NCBI RefSeq assembly: GCF_027244095.1 | Contig: NC_069671.1 | Span: 1,922,001 to 1,986,000 of the forward strand | Origin: Hemicordylus capensis | Taxonomy: Eukaryota; Chordata; Lepidosauria; Squamata; Cordylidae | Length of the DNA stretch: 64,000 nucleotides | Reading direction: 5' to 3' | Shown here: positions 17,401-28,011 of the stretch, piece after piece | Layout of the letters: the number at the start of each line of letters is the position of its first letter | Numbering within the stretch: position 1 is the stretch's first letter | The notes under the pieces: model-generated | Told to the model about the DNA's origin: nothing | What the model saw: the letters and a program-made list of their open reading frames with translations, nothing else | Database searches by the model: none | Position numbers and translations under genes: made by a program

Positions 17401-17536
17401 CCTGGGCTTCCTTCCTGGGCGGATGCCCAACTGTTGTGACTCTGCCACCCTGAGTAGTGGTGATGGTGGAGGGAGCCCTTCTTTGGTCTCCTCTCCCTGA
17501 CCTGCTCCTCTTGCTCTTCTCCTCGAGGAACCCTAG

Positions 17537-17663
17537 ATGGGGAAGCGCTACTTCTGCGATTACTGCGACCGCTCCTTCCAGGACAACCTCCACAACCGGA
17601 AGAAGCACCTGAACGGAGTGCAGCACCTGAGGGCCAGGAAGGTCTGGTACGACCTCTTTCGCG
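17537..17663 (+). CDS. ZMAT5: ZMAT5 first coding exon (matrin-type zinc finger)
   Basis: The ATG is at 17537 and the exon ends before the donor GTAGGC. It encodes [35 protein letters not shown] and VWYDLFR. The Cys-x2-Cys and His pair are intact. CCCTAG directly precedes the ATG and may be the splice acceptor. Confidence 0.95.
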
Positions 17664-20600
17664 GTAGGCGGCTGTTTCCCTTCCCTGGAGCAAGAAGTGG
17701 GGAGCGTAGTGTGTGTGTGGGGATCCCTTCTGTCTCGTCCCTTTATCCATCCAGCTCAGGGCAGCCAACCTAAAGCTCTCCAGTGACTGTGGGACTACAA
17801 CACCCATCACCCCCTGCCGCAGTGGTCAGGGTGCAAAGTGCCCCTTGGGCGCAGACGTGCACTGCTGCCTGCATCTCAGGGCTTCAGGCTGTGTCGGGGG
17901 ATCATCCACAGACCTCTTCAGGCTCCAAGAGCGGCTGGCCATGCAGCGTGGGGCAGGCTGCTTTCCAAAGGGTGTGTGTGCCTCGGAAAGCCTGCTGGGC
18001 TTGTGGAAGCTGCTCGCGTGGCCCTTGGGGTCAGGGCTGCAGATGGCGAGCTCTGGCTGGGAGGCTGCGAGAGATGGTTGTCCTTCAGAGGAAACTGGCT
18101 TTCTCACCTCAATCAGAGAGCTGGTCCTGTGGTAGCCAGCCTGACTTGTCCCCTTAGCTAAGCAGGGTCCGCCCTAGTTGCATACGAAAGGGAGACAAGA
18201 AGTGTGAGCTCTGTAAGATATTCTCCTTAGGGGATGGAGCCACTCTGGGAAGAGCATCTAGGCTCCCAAGTTCCCTCCCTGGCAGCATCTCCAAGATAGG
18301 GCTGAGAGAGACTCCTGCCTGCAACCTTGCAGAAGCCGCTGCCAGTCTGGGTAGACAATGCTGAGCGAGATGGACCAAGAGTCTGACTCGGTATGTGGCA
18401 GCTTCTTATGTTCCTATGGGAGAAGAGCTGGTCTTGTGGTAGCAAGCAGTGGTAGCAAGATGTGTGCATGCTCACACATTTTTTGATGTCTGCTCAGGTT
18501 GAATTGGGAAAGCCCCCCTCTGAATTCACATGCGTGCACACACTGTCTTGATACTTCCACCCAGAACAAAACTCATTCCACACACAGATGAAAAAAATTA
18601 GAGAGAATACTGGTAGCAAGTATGAATTAGGAACACAGGAAGCTGCCTTCTACAGAGTCAGACCACTGGTCCATCTAGCTCAGCATTGTCTACCCAGACT
18701 GGCAGCAGCTTCTCCAAGGTTTCAGGCTGGAGTTGCTCTCAGGCCTATCTTGGCGATGCTGCCAGGGAGGGAACTCGGAGCCTTCTGAATGCAAGCAGGC
18801 GGGGGCTCTTCCCAGAGCGGCTGGGTCCCCTTTACTAAGCAGGGTCAGCATTGGTTTACATTTGGATGGGAGACTAATGTGAGCACTGTAACTTGGGGGA
18901 TGGGACTGCCCTGGGAAGAGCACCTGCCTCCTTGCATGCAGGAGGTCCCAGGTTCCCTCCCTGGCAGCATCTCCAGATAGGGCTGAGAGCAGGGCTGCAG
19001 CAATAGTTAAGCAGATGGGTTCAAAGACCTCATGCCCCCCAGCTCCAGAGGGCCCCCCAGCTCTACCCCTCCCTCCCTCCGTTACCTCCCTCACTTCAAG
19101 GGGCCACCAGAAAGAGGGACGAACACGGGCCCCCTCTCCCCTGGCTGAGAGAGACTCCTGCCTGCAACCTTGGAAGAGCTGCTGCCAGTCAGTGTAGACT
19201 ATTCTGAGCTAGATGGACCGAGGGGCTGACTTAGCAGACAGCAGCTTCCCGTGCAAGGCAGGCAAAAAGTGAGCAGGCTGCAGCGAGTACATCCAGAATG
19301 AACAAAACACAGACTGAGGGAGCTGACTTTGGCTCACCAATTAATGGTTGAACTACAGCTCCCATCATCCATGGCTACAGTTTATTGTGGGTGGGAATGA
19401 TGGGAGTTGTATTCAGCAACTGCTGAAGAGCCCAGCTTGCCTACCCGTGACACAGAGTTTCTGTTCCTGGGCAGCTGCTCTGATTTTCTGAGCGAAATGG
19501 TTGCTCATTGCTGGCCTAGTTCTGGTTCTTGTGGGAGCTGGCTGCTGTTATTGTGCCATTATTATTATTATTAGTAATAATAATACAAATATGTAGATGT
19601 CACTTTTCAGCAGCAGTTCTCAAAGTGGTTAAATAGAAAAATGAATAATAAATACATGACAGTTTTCTGCCCCCCAAAGGGCTCACAGTCTAAAAAGAAA
19701 CATCAGATAGACGCCAGCAACAGCCACTGGAGGGATGCTGTGCTGGGGTCAGATAGGGCCAGTTGCTCTCCTCCTGCTAGACGTAAAGATATAGAGAACG
19801 GCCACTTTCCAAGGTGCCTCTTTGCTCAGCACGCAGCACGCAGCAGGGTGGTACAAGCTGGCCTCACTTTGGGCAGGAGAGGCTCCTGATCTCCTCCCCA
19901 ACCCTCTCGGTTTCTTTTTTGTGTCTCCCACAGATGCCGCAGCCATGCTGCAGGAGGAGCAGACCAAGAAGCCTTGCCGGAAGTTCTTGCAGACAGGTGG
20001 GAGTTCCCTGCAGCAGCTCCAAAGGAAAAGTTGTGCCATTGTCAAATTTTCCCATTTGCCAAATAGGTTCTGTCTTGGTTTGCATTTGGATGGGAGACTA
20101 CATTTGAGCACTCTACGAGATCCCCCTTAGGGGAAGGGGCCATAGCTCAGTGGAAGAACATTTGCATGCAGAAAGTCCCAGGTTTAATTTCTGGGAGCAT
20201 CTCCAAGAAAGGGCTGAGAGAGACTCCTGCCTGCCACCTCGGAGAAGCCGCTGCCAGTCAGTGTAGACAATACTGAGCTAGATGGACCAAGGGTCTGACT
20301 CAGTAGAAGGCAGCTTCCTCTATTCTTGGTTTATATATATTTATGTATTCACCTGTAAACAGAGTAAAGAAACCGTGTCTTCCAGACCTTTATAGTTTCA
20401 ACAACAACAGCAGCAGCAAATATTTATATTCCACTTTTCAACAAAAGTTTCCAAAGCAGTTTGCATAGAAAGATAAATAAATAAGATAGATCCCTGTCCC
20501 CAAAGGGCTCACAATCTAGTTTCTTAGCATTCAACAGCAATTCCCTACGTGGTTTCTCAAGCTTTTCTCTCTGTCCATAAGGGCTAGAAACCTGCTCCGT

Positions 20601-23600
20601 CGAATGCTAACAACAGTCATAGATCTATCCTGGCAAGAACAAGAGTCTTGTAGCATCTTAAATGCGAACAGGTCAGCCTTGCAGCTGCCATCAGGCGCTC
20701 TTGTTTTTGCTGCAGCCGAGTAATGTGGCTGCTGTTCTCTTGGTTCTGTGTTCGAAGCAGCGTTCTGTGCCCAGGGCGATGGTGCCCCATTGAACGTGAT
20801 GGCAGGTTGGGCGGAAAGTGACCCATTGCCTTCTGGCCGTCTCCCTTGATATCCTCCCTTGGATTTCCTTGCAGGCCAGTGTGATTTTGGCTCCAACTGC
20901 AGGTTCTCCCACATGACTGAGAAGGATCTGGAGAAGCTGAGTTCGCAGGTGCAAGGTGAGCCCTGGCTGCGGGGTGTGTGTGTGGGGGGGGGGCAGGAGC
21001 AGGGGGCAGATTTTGCCAGTCGCCCATCTGTGCCGCTCCCCAGGGGCCGCTGGTCCCTAGTTTTTAGACTGATCTCATAACGTGTCTTACTGTCCTGTAT
21101 GCCGGCCTGGAAATTCTGTTCAGAAGGGGTGGCCCAAACCGTGATTAAAATCATATAAGAGTTGCCGCCCCATTGGAGAGGCCTGCTCAAGAAGACGCTG
21201 AGCCTTTGGCCACGAAACCAGTCCTGCCACTGGGGGCAGTAAGAAGCACCCCCCCAGCTCCGGGTGAGAGCTGAGAACAGCAGGGGGATCTACATCTCCG
21301 ACCCTTCACCTGGCCCTGTATTTACCCAGCAGGTGGACTGGGGCATTCCGTTTCTGGAATCCTGCCTTTCTTTTTAAAAATGAAATTTTTCTTTCTTTTA
21401 AATTTTTTTTGGAAGAGGGCTGTATAAAGATACAGTGCCGTTGGCTGGTATCTCTTGCATTGTGTGTAGTCTGGCTTCAAGGCTGTGTGTTCCTCTCTCC
21501 TTCCCAATACGGGGCTTGCAATACCCAGCCTGCCCTGTGTGCTGTTTGTGCGGCATTCGGAAGCCGGGGCTGTGATTGGCGTCTGGAGATGCAGGCCCTC
21601 CGCGGAGAGGTGGGGCGGTCTGGGGAGGCAGGGAGGTCTGGCCAGCTGTTCCCGCTCCTGTCAGGTTCGTTCGCCGGTTACGCGGCTATTGATTATTGGC
21701 AGAGGTTAAATGGGTTGGGTGGAAGCCAGGCATCGAATTGGCTGGCGTGGGAGACCCCTCCGGCGGGAGACCCTGCCCAGCTCCCTCTCCTCCCTTTCAT
21801 TCTCCAAATCGAAATCTTTTTTCATTAAAGCAACTCCACGGCAGAGAAGCCCGAAGCCCAGGCGGTGTCTCTGTTGACTCGCCTATGCTGGGAGTAGTGT
21901 CAACTGAAATTCTCTGTGCTTTCCTTCTGGTAAGAATGAAAGGTCTGAGTGAGGCGGTGTGTGTGTGGGGTTTCATGGCCGGGGGGGCCATTCAGACAGA
22001 GCGCAGGAGTTCAGAATCTGGCAGTCAGAAGGAGTTGGAGGAAGGGACATGGCACTGTGCAATCTTAGAGTGGGAAGGGACCTCGGTGGTCTTCTAGTCT
22101 GACCCCCATCTCAGTGTGGCCCTCTCCCCTTCCCCTGAGGTCTGACCAGTGCAGAATACAGTGGAACGGTTCGTTCTTGTGGTCTGGACACTCTGTCGTG
22201 GTCAATGCAGCCTAGGATTGTATTCACCCTTTTGGCAGTTGCATCACAGTGCTGGCTCAGGTACAACAGAGGACAAGTCCGCCATCCCTTCAGATACTTG
22301 AAGGCGGCTGCCGTATCGCCCTTGGTCTTCTCTTCTCCAGGCTAAACAGACCCAGCTCCTTCAACAGTTCCCCAGAGCTTTCCAGACCCCTCGCCATCCT
22401 TGGACAGGTTCAGAGGAGGACACCCACAGCTGCAGAACTTGTTGTGTGCAAAAGTTCTCTATAGAGAACGGCATAGGGATGGGTCTGAGGTGGAAATCAA
22501 AGCTTTGTGGACAAGGATGATGGGAGTTGTAGTCCAGCAACCGCTGGCGAGCCAAGGTTGCCTGCCTCCGCTTTGGAGGTCTGAACCAATGCTCCCTGCC
22601 ACAGGGATTCCCAGCAGTTGTTGACTACAACTCCCATCATCCCCATCCAAAGGCCATTGCAGCTGGGGGTGATGAGAGTTGCAGTCAGCAACCGCTGGGA
22701 ATCCCAGTGAGGGGAACCACTGGTCTGAGTGGTTGCGAACCCTTCCTTTTCCCGCCCACTGCCTTATTCCAAGACCCCAGGATGTCAAGAAGGTTCAATC
22801 CAGCCCTACCCCTGGTGGCACAGTGGTAAAACTGCCGCCCTGTAACCAGAAGGTTGCAAGTTCGATCCTGACCAGGGGCTCAAGGTTGACTCAGCCTTCC
22901 ATCCTTCCGAGGTCGGTAAAATGAGTACCCAGAATGTTGGGGGGCAATATGCTAAAATCATTGTAAACCGCTTAGAGAGCTTCCAGCTATAGAGCGGTAT
23001 ATAAATGTAAGTGCTATTGCTATTGCTATTGCTACCAGCGAAGGCTGCCTGTGTGTGCTCAGCTCCTCCCCGCAGCCCGGCTGCAAAGCTGCTTCCATTG
23101 TGTGCCCTGCTTTTGTCAGCTCGTTAATATTGGTGACTACCACAAGCTTGTTGTGATCCTTCACTCCGCTGGGCTGCTGGTCATCATGGTGCTCATTTCA
23201 CACATTGTCCTTAAAAGCGTGCCATGGGGCCCCGCAGGGTTTAGGACAGCCAGCTGGGAGGAGGAGGCAGCCTGGAGAGACGCAGGGACCCTCTGCCCGG
23301 GACCGGCTGCCTCTCGCAACCAGGGAACCCTCTGCCCTGCCCCTTCCCTTTGCCTTCAAGGACCCCCAAGGGATCCGTGCTCTCGTTTTGCTCGATGGAA
23401 AGTTTCCAGTGGGCTGCAAAAGAGCTCCGGTTGTCCCTGCCTTATTCTGCCTTCAGAGCGGTGATTGTGCTGTTAACGCCAACGTGCAGGAACATTCCCC
23501 AGCCAGCGCTGATACATGGGGCCATAAAACTGGCCTTCTCTTGAAGACGGTCAACAAGGCGAGATTTGTGGCCTTTCCGGCCCGTTCCAGCCAGCTTTGC

Positions 23601-26389
23601 TGCCGCCACGTCTCCCTGCCTGCTGTTGGACGAGGGGGGTGCGAAACCATTGGCCGTTCAGTCCTGTAACTGAGGACACAGCAGGGGGCTTCGGCCCCCA
23701 GCAGGTCTCAAATACCGTAAGACATAAATGTGCCAGAATGCACTTAAAAGTTACAGTGAGGCTACTCCACTGGGTTACATCCAGATGAAGTTATTCATGA
23801 GGCCTCCCACTGAGATCTGTTTTTCCCCTTTATTTATATACCGTCTGGTATGTGTATCCCTAGGTGGTGCCCACAATTTAAAATACAACAAAAATGACTG
23901 AAAGGGTTTTATGATGTAAAACAAGCAATTTAGGATTAATTAACCAAAAGCCTGAGGTGTGTCTTAAGGGCCTTTTTAAAAACAGCCAGAGAGCGAGAAG
24001 CTCTTATTTTGGAGTGCATTCAAAAGTGTATTTGTCCCATTAATGTCAGTAAGACTGCTTACAAGTAACTTAATCTGGGTGAAAGCTAGTGATCGGAGTA
24101 GCTCATCTCATAATAACTAATATTTAAAATTTTGTGTGTGTGTACATATTTATATAGAGAAACAAAAATTTGAGTCTGACAGGGAGAACAGCTAACATCC
24201 GTCACTGGCTCACATCTATGGGAAGCTGCCAAATACTGAGTCAGACCCTTGGTCTATCTTGCTCAGTATTGTCTGCCCAGACTGGCAGCGGCTTCTCCAA
24301 GGCTGCAGGCAGGAGTCTCTCTCAGCCCTTTCTTGCAGATGCCGGGCAGGGAACTTGGAGCCTTCTGCTCTTCCCAGAGTGGCCCCATCTCCTAAGGGGA
24401 ATTTATTTATTTATTTAACATATTTATATCTTACATATTTATATCATTAACATATTTAATATCTTACAGTGCTCACACTTCTAGCCTCCCATTCATATGC
24501 AACCGGGGCGGACCCTGCTTATTTAAGGGGACAAGTCAGGCTTGCTACCACCAGACCAGCTCTCCTCACCCTCATCCGCACAAAGTTACTCATAAGCAGG
24601 CTTACTGAAATGAATGGGACAAGTTTACTTGTCCCATTAATTTCCATGGGAGAACTCGGTGCTGATTTTCTGCGGCCTGTCAGTCAGGCCGAGGGGAGGG
24701 GCACGCTGAGCTTTAGCACGTTGCCAGCCAATCGGGAGTGGCGGAGGAGGGTCTTCACCCGCCTCCTTCCCCTTCTGCAGCGGACACATCGCTGAGGATG
24801 CGTCAAGCTGGCGCTCCTCAGAAGGGAGGCTGCCGTGCTGCAGTGTGGGGAGGCAGGGATGCTCTGAGCAGCCCCAGGAGCCTTTTAGACACCCCTACGG
24901 CTACTAGTACCCTCTCTTGGATCGCCCTGGACGATCCCAGATTCTTCTGTTGTGAGAGTGCAAGAGGAGCCCTCTGGCCCCCGGTGTGCGCTCAGTGCTT
25001 TCTTCTCTCACTGGAGCGTTCACAGAAGCTCCCACGAGGGCCTCCTCTGCTTGCCAGGGCATGTGCATCCGCTCTGTGCTTGGAGAACAGCCCGGCTCCA
25101 ATCTGGAGGGCCAGAATTTGAGACGTCGCGGTCCGGGCCGCGCTCGGAACTTGGCGTGGAAAGTGGCGGTGGTGGTCCGGGGAGCCATTGCTGGCTTCTC
25201 CCCACCTAGGCACTGCTACGACCCCCCTGGCCGTCCTCCCGGGCCATGCCAATGCCGCGGGCCCAGCCAGGGCAGAGGGCCAGATCTTTGGAAAGGTATC
25301 TGGGCCTCTCTGCCAAGGTGGGCGAAGGACTCTAGGCTCGGGAGAGAGGCTGCGAAGGGGCCAGGCAGGCGCCCGATGTCCGGCTGCAGGGCAGCTGGGA
25401 AGGCAGGTCTGCCCCCGGCCCGAATTATCCCAGCAAAAGGCGAGGGCCGGCTAGAGCACAACTGCGGTGGGGATGGAGAGGGAGTGGAAGGGGCTGTGGG
25501 CTGACCTGGTGGTCCTTCTCGTCTTCTCAAAAACAGAAGAGAGGAGAGCGACTGAGCAACCATCGGACGGGGCGGTGATGGTGCCGGGGACCATCGAGGA
25601 CTGGCTGGAGAAGAGGTCCAAGCGGATTGGCACCACCCAGCCTGACAGGTACGTGTGTCTGGGGGGCCCCGTCCACGGTGCTCTCGCCATCACGCCAGAG
25701 CTAGATGGGCCAAGGGACTGACTCCCTATCTCGCAGCTTCCGGTCATGTTCAGGGCTGTTGTGGGCCTGCTGAAGCTAAGCAAGGTCACAGTCTGGTCAG
25801 TCTTTGGAGGGGAGACGATCTGAGAACCCCACCTCCGCTGCCTTCAGTTCCACCATGGGTAGGATCCTGCAGCTCACTGGGGAAGGAGATCTAGTTGCGG
25901 GAGAGCAACGGGTCCTATCCAAACCCAGCACAGCACCCCCTGGGGGTGCCACCTAATGGTGCAGTGGGGAAATGACTTGGCTAGCAAGCCAGAGGCTGCC
26001 GGTTCGAATCCCCCCTGATGTGTTTCCCAGACTATGGGAAACATGTATGTCGGGCAGCAGTGATCTAGGAAGATGCTGAAAGGCATCATCATCTCACACT
26101 GTACGGAAGATGGCCATGGTCAACCCCTCCTGTATTCTACCAAAGGCAACCACAGGGCTCTGGGGTCACCACGAGTCGACACCGACTCGACAGCACAACT
26201 TTCCCTTTCCCTAAATATCGATAAGAATGAACAACCCTGTGTTCCTCTCGTTTTCCTAGCACCCTCTCTGAGGAAGAGTCCCTGTTCCAGTATCCGCCTG
26301 GCTGGCCCCCCATTCAGGATCTCCCCCCATCTCTTCAGGCCCCGCCTCCCGGAGGATGGCTGGTCCCGCCCAATCTCCAGTGGGGGTGA
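17537..26389 (+). CDS. ZMAT5: ZMAT5, U11/U12 snRNP 20 kDa protein
   Basis: ZMAT5 (U11/U12-20K) is a component of the minor spliceosome that binds the U11/U12 di-snRNP. Five coding exons, 17537-17663, 19934-19996, 20875-20955, 25537-25648 and 26260-26389, give 170 residues, the same length as the human protein. Residues 1-26 form a U1C/matrin-type zinc finger (CDYC, then paired His in HNRKKH and QH). Residues about 53-72 form a CCCH finger with spacing C-x8-C-x5-C-x3-H ([21 protein letters not shown] region). The end is [15 protein letters not shown]. Splice sites are all AG/GT and phases agree. AATAAA occurs at 26478-26483 and 26496-26501. The middle region ([15 protein letters not shown]) diverges from mammals, as expected for a linker. 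Confidence 0.96.
18113..18416 (+). repeat. Composite 5S/tRNA SINE with CR1-like tail
   Basis: Full copy from GAGAGCTGGTCCTGTGGTAG to CTTCTTATGTTCCTA. Confidence 0.88.
18421..18628 (+). repeat. Composite SINE head interrupted by a hAT-type element
   Basis: The head GAGCTGGTCTTGTGGTAGCA breaks at 18446 and resumes at 18613 for only a few bases. Confidence 0.7.
18447..18612 (-). mobile_element. hAT-type element with perfect 8-bp target duplication
   Basis: GTAGCAAG flanks both ends (18439-18446, 18613-18620). It is the reverse-orientation relative of 1178-1366: it ends TAGAGAGAATACTG. Confidence 0.9.
18629..18822 (-). repeat. Composite SINE, tail and middle
   Basis: From AGGAACACAGGAAGCTGCC to CTTCCCAGAGCGGC. 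The 5S part is missing and another SINE in plus orientation abuts. Confidence 0.78.
18824..19252 (+). repeat. Composite SINE interrupted by a hAT-type element
   Basis: 5S part and tRNA middle at 18824-18989, remainder at 19144-19252. Confidence 0.82.
18990..19143. mobile_element. hAT-type element with perfect 8-bp target duplication
   Basis: Starts CAGGGCTGCAG and ends TCTCCCCTG. GCTGAGAG flanks both sides (18982-18989, 19144-19151). The inside is C/T-rich and not palindromic. Confidence 0.9.
19330..19440. repeat. hAT-type palindromic element
   Basis: GAACTACAGCTCCCATCATC pairs with GATGATGGGAGTTGTATTC-like sequence. Edges uncertain. Confidence 0.6.
19555..19805 (-). repeat. L2-like LINE 3' end
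   Basis: An ATT/TTA microsatellite tail, then the reverse complement of the 17045 family (CTCACAGTCTAAAAAGAAAC). Confidence 0.65.
19934..19996 (+). CDS. ZMAT5: ZMAT5 coding exon 2
   Basis: Flanked by TCCCACAG and GTGGGA. It encodes [20 protein letters not shown] then T, continuing in frame, and supplies the first Cys of the CCCH finger. At 63 bases it has no standalone signal. Confidence 0.94.
20068..20324 (+). repeat. Composite SINE, partial 5S head
   Basis: GATGGGAGACTACATTTGAG, then a well-kept tRNA A box (CATAGCTCAGTGGAAGAACA) and the CR1-like tail. Confidence 0.85.
20398..20525 (-). repeat. L2-like LINE 3' end fragment
   Basis: CAACAACAACAGCAGCAGC tail and the CTCACAATCTAGTTTCTTAG end of the family. 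Confidence 0.6.
20875..20955 (+). CDS. ZMAT5: ZMAT5 coding exon 3 (CCCH finger)
   Basis: Flanked by CCTTGCAG and GTGAGC. It encodes [20 protein letters not shown] then KLSSQVQ. The remaining two Cys and the His of the CCCH finger are intact, so metal binding should be kept. Confidence 0.95.
20956..22084. other. ZMAT5 intron, no feature recognised
   Basis: Mixed GC sequence with small T-rich and GGGG runs. No repeat family or coding signal was recognised. Confidence 0.5.
22085..22430 (-). mobile_element. CR1 LINE fragment, classic amniote type
   Basis: TCTTCTCTTCTCCAGGCTAA on the plus strand is the reverse complement of the conserved CR1 segment encoding the GLFSLEKRR-like region. It is distinct from the CR1 at 3030 and more worn. 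Confidence 0.7.
22587..22722. repeat. hAT-type palindromic element with target duplication
   Basis: Ends CAATGCTCCCTGCCACAGGG and GAGGGGAACCACTG. The flanking GTCTGAAC and GTCTGAGT agree at 6 of 8. A half copy lies at about 22515-22565. Confidence 0.78.
22805..23035 (+). repeat. tRNA-derived SINE with (GCTATT) tail
   Basis: A tRNA-like head with B box GGTTGCAAGTTCGATCCTG and the middle CCTTCCGAGGTCGGTAAAAT. The end is AACCGCTTAGAGAG...GCGGTATATAAATG followed by GCTATT repeats. Its 3' end resembles L2-type LINE tails rather than Bov-B or CR1. Confidence 0.82.
23036..23824. other. ZMAT5 intron, no feature recognised
   Basis: Unique-looking sequence. No splice-bounded frame with family resemblance was seen. 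Confidence 0.5.
23825..24015 (-). repeat. L2-like LINE 3' fragment
   Basis: TTTATTTATATACCGTCTGG then an AT-rich run ending AGAGCGAGAAGCTCTTATTT, as in the 8779 copy. Confidence 0.6.
24218..24577 (-). repeat. Composite SINE with internal AT-rich insert
   Basis: Full reverse copy. About 60 bases of TTTATTTATTTAACATATTT-like sequence (about 24402-24462) interrupt the tRNA/5S junction. Confidence 0.82.
24578..25536. other. CpG-rich part of ZMAT5 intron 4
   Basis: GC-rich, with CpG-dense stretches around 25115-25170 and 25320-25400. No exon was recognised. Confidence 0.5.
25537..25648 (+). CDS. ZMAT5: ZMAT5 coding exon 4
   Basis: Flanked by AAAACAG and GTACGT. It encodes [19 protein letters not shown] then [25 protein letters not shown] is the conserved part and the first half is a variable linker. 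The intron before it is about 4.6 kb, the longest of the gene. Confidence 0.93.
25948..26213 (+). repeat. Sauria-type SINE
   Basis: Starts GCCACCTAATGGTGCAGTGG, B box GGTTCGAATCC, ends CGACACCGACTCGACAGCAC. It lies just before the last ZMAT5 exon. Confidence 0.88.
26260..26389 (+). CDS. ZMAT5: ZMAT5 last coding exon
   Basis: The acceptor is TTTTCCTAG. It encodes [19 protein letters not shown] then [19 protein letters not shown] and LQWG, with TGA at 26387-26389. The Pro/Trp-rich end is diagnostic of ZMAT5. Confidence 0.95.
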
Positions 26390-26477
26390 TGGCAACCGAA
26401 GCCCCAAGATGCCGGGTCTGAAACAGGACCATCATTGCCATGATGAGGATGGTCCTCTCTTCGTCCCTGCTTCGGAG

Positions 26478-26501
26478 AATAAAGGGGGTCATTGGAATAA
26501 A
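26478..26501 (+). terminator. ZMAT5: Two AATAAA poly(A) signals of ZMAT5
   Basis: AATAAA hexamers at 26478-26483 and 26496-26501 lie 89-112 bases after the stop codon, implying a very short 3' UTR ending near 26515-26530. Confidence 0.7.
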
Positions 26502-26632
26502 TACCTGGGTCCTTTCCCTTTTTTAAAAAACCAAGAGTGGGGCTATCCTTCCTAGCACTGAAAATGAACCACGGCGTAAGGAGGCATTTGAAGAAAAAGA
26601 AAAGAAGATTGTTAATGTGGACAAGGGCTGTG

Positions 26633-26738
26633 TAACTTCGGCCCTCCTGCATATGTTGGACTCCAGCTCCCATCATCTCTCGCTATGGCTGAGGATGATG
26701 GGAGTTGTAGTCAGCTGGAGGGCCGAACTTGTGCAGCT
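26633..26738. repeat. hAT-type palindromic element
   Basis: Inverted ends AACTTCGGCCCTCCTGC and GGAGGGCCGAACTTGTGCA. Confidence 0.72.
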
Positions 26739-26783
26739 CTACCTGTCGATGCAAGCTGTTTGGTCTCTTGGTCTGTCTGAGGG

Positions 26784-26965
26784 AGAGCTGGTCTTGTGGC
26801 AGCAAGCACGAATGGTCCCCTTTGCTAAGCAGGGTTGGCCCTGGTTTGCATTTGAATGGGAGACTCTGTGTGCGAGCACTGCAAGATCTTTCCCTCAGGG
26901 GATGGGGCTGCCTGTAGCTCAGTTGTAGAGCTTCTGTATGCTTGCATGCAGGGGAAAAACTGGTT
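26784..26965 (+). repeat. Composite SINE, 5S and tRNA parts only
   Basis: GAGAGCTGGTCTTGTGGCAG to the GTAGCTCAGTTGTAGAGCTT A box. The tail is lost after 26965. Confidence 0.78.
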
Positions 26966-26989
26966 CCCTCCCTTTTGCTGGCCAGCATT

Positions 26990-27690
26990 GACACCTGTCG
27001 ATTCTGGGAAGGGGTGTGTGGGCGGGGGAGGGAGGGAAGAGCCTGTCCTCCTGTTTACAAGCAGTGGGTGCATACATGATTCATATCAGGCTCAGAAAAC
27101 GTTTATTTGGGGGCAGTAAAAATGTTTACAAATCAATGCGGCTATTTATGATCGCGAATGAGCGAGGAAACGCCAGCAGGGATAAAAGCTTTGTTAGGCA
27201 TGTCGGAAAAGATTGGCTTGCCAACTGGAGGTTTTTATAATAGATGGGACAAGAAGGGCAAAGCCGAATAATGCCAGTAAATAAAGAATGACTGGCAGTC
27301 TTGAAAAGCACTGTGGAGAACCAATAAAACAAGCAAGTTTGCCAAGGTACATCTGGAACAGAGGGTTCCTCGGCTCGCCTCTTATTCATCATTCCTTCCA
27401 GTTTTGAACTTGAGTGATTCGGTGGCCCCGTTTGGCAGGGCCACCCTCAGCAAGGCGCTGGTGGTGTCTGCGTATTGCGGGGGACTCCCCAGGTATGCAG
27501 AAACGTACAGGTTTGTAAATTAAAAGAACACAAATTTGCAAAATAAATACAAGAGGAAAACTCCAGTTTTTCTGGCTCGAATGCTGAGGGTGGCAATTGT
27601 GGGGTGGGGAGGAAATGGTGGGGCAGGGTTGGAATCGGTCCTCTTGAGCTGGTAGACCAGGAGTTACCCTTCTTGGGTTCCCAGATGGTA
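26990..27690. other. Intergenic, AT-richer and repeat-poor
   Basis: 27075-27400 is free of recognised repeats and could be conserved non-coding sequence. No gene was recognised. Confidence 0.45.
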
Positions 27691-27810
27691 GATAAGGACA
27701 GCCCTGCTGGATCAGGCCCAAGAAGGCCCATCTAGTCCAGCATCTTGTTTCCCACAGTGGTCCACCACCAGATGCCTCTGAGAAGCCCACAGGCAAAAGC
27801 TGAGGGCATG
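27690..27810 (-). repeat. CR1 3' UTR fragment
   Basis: ATAAGGACAGCCCTGCTGGA to CACAGGCAAAAGCTGAGGGC. Confidence 0.75.
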
Positions 27811-27859
27811 GCCTCTCAAAGGCAGAAAGGGGGAAGAACCTCCAAGGTGCTGATGAATT

Positions 27860-27962
27860 TTCTCAGCATGTTTTCATGGGTACACTTCCATAAAACTGGT
27901 TCAGTGTTGCCTTACATGCTTCAAGGCACTGCTCTTCTTCAGAGGCAATCCTTGGGTAGATA
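27860..27962 (-). repeat. Possible Penelope-like fragment
   Basis: CTGCTCTTCTTCAGAGGCAA resembles the repeat at 42860-43030 and 43375-43500. The family is a guess from the GAAACGCGT-type motif in those copies. Confidence 0.3.
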
Positions 27963-28011
27963 AAATTATTCACAATACTTGTTTTCCTGGAATTATCACC
28001 CTGCACCACCA

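Noticed and set aside
22805-22880. tRNA-like sequence with good A and B boxes
   Set aside because: It is followed by a SINE body and a GCTATT tail; the anticodon arm is not convincing for a tRNA gene.
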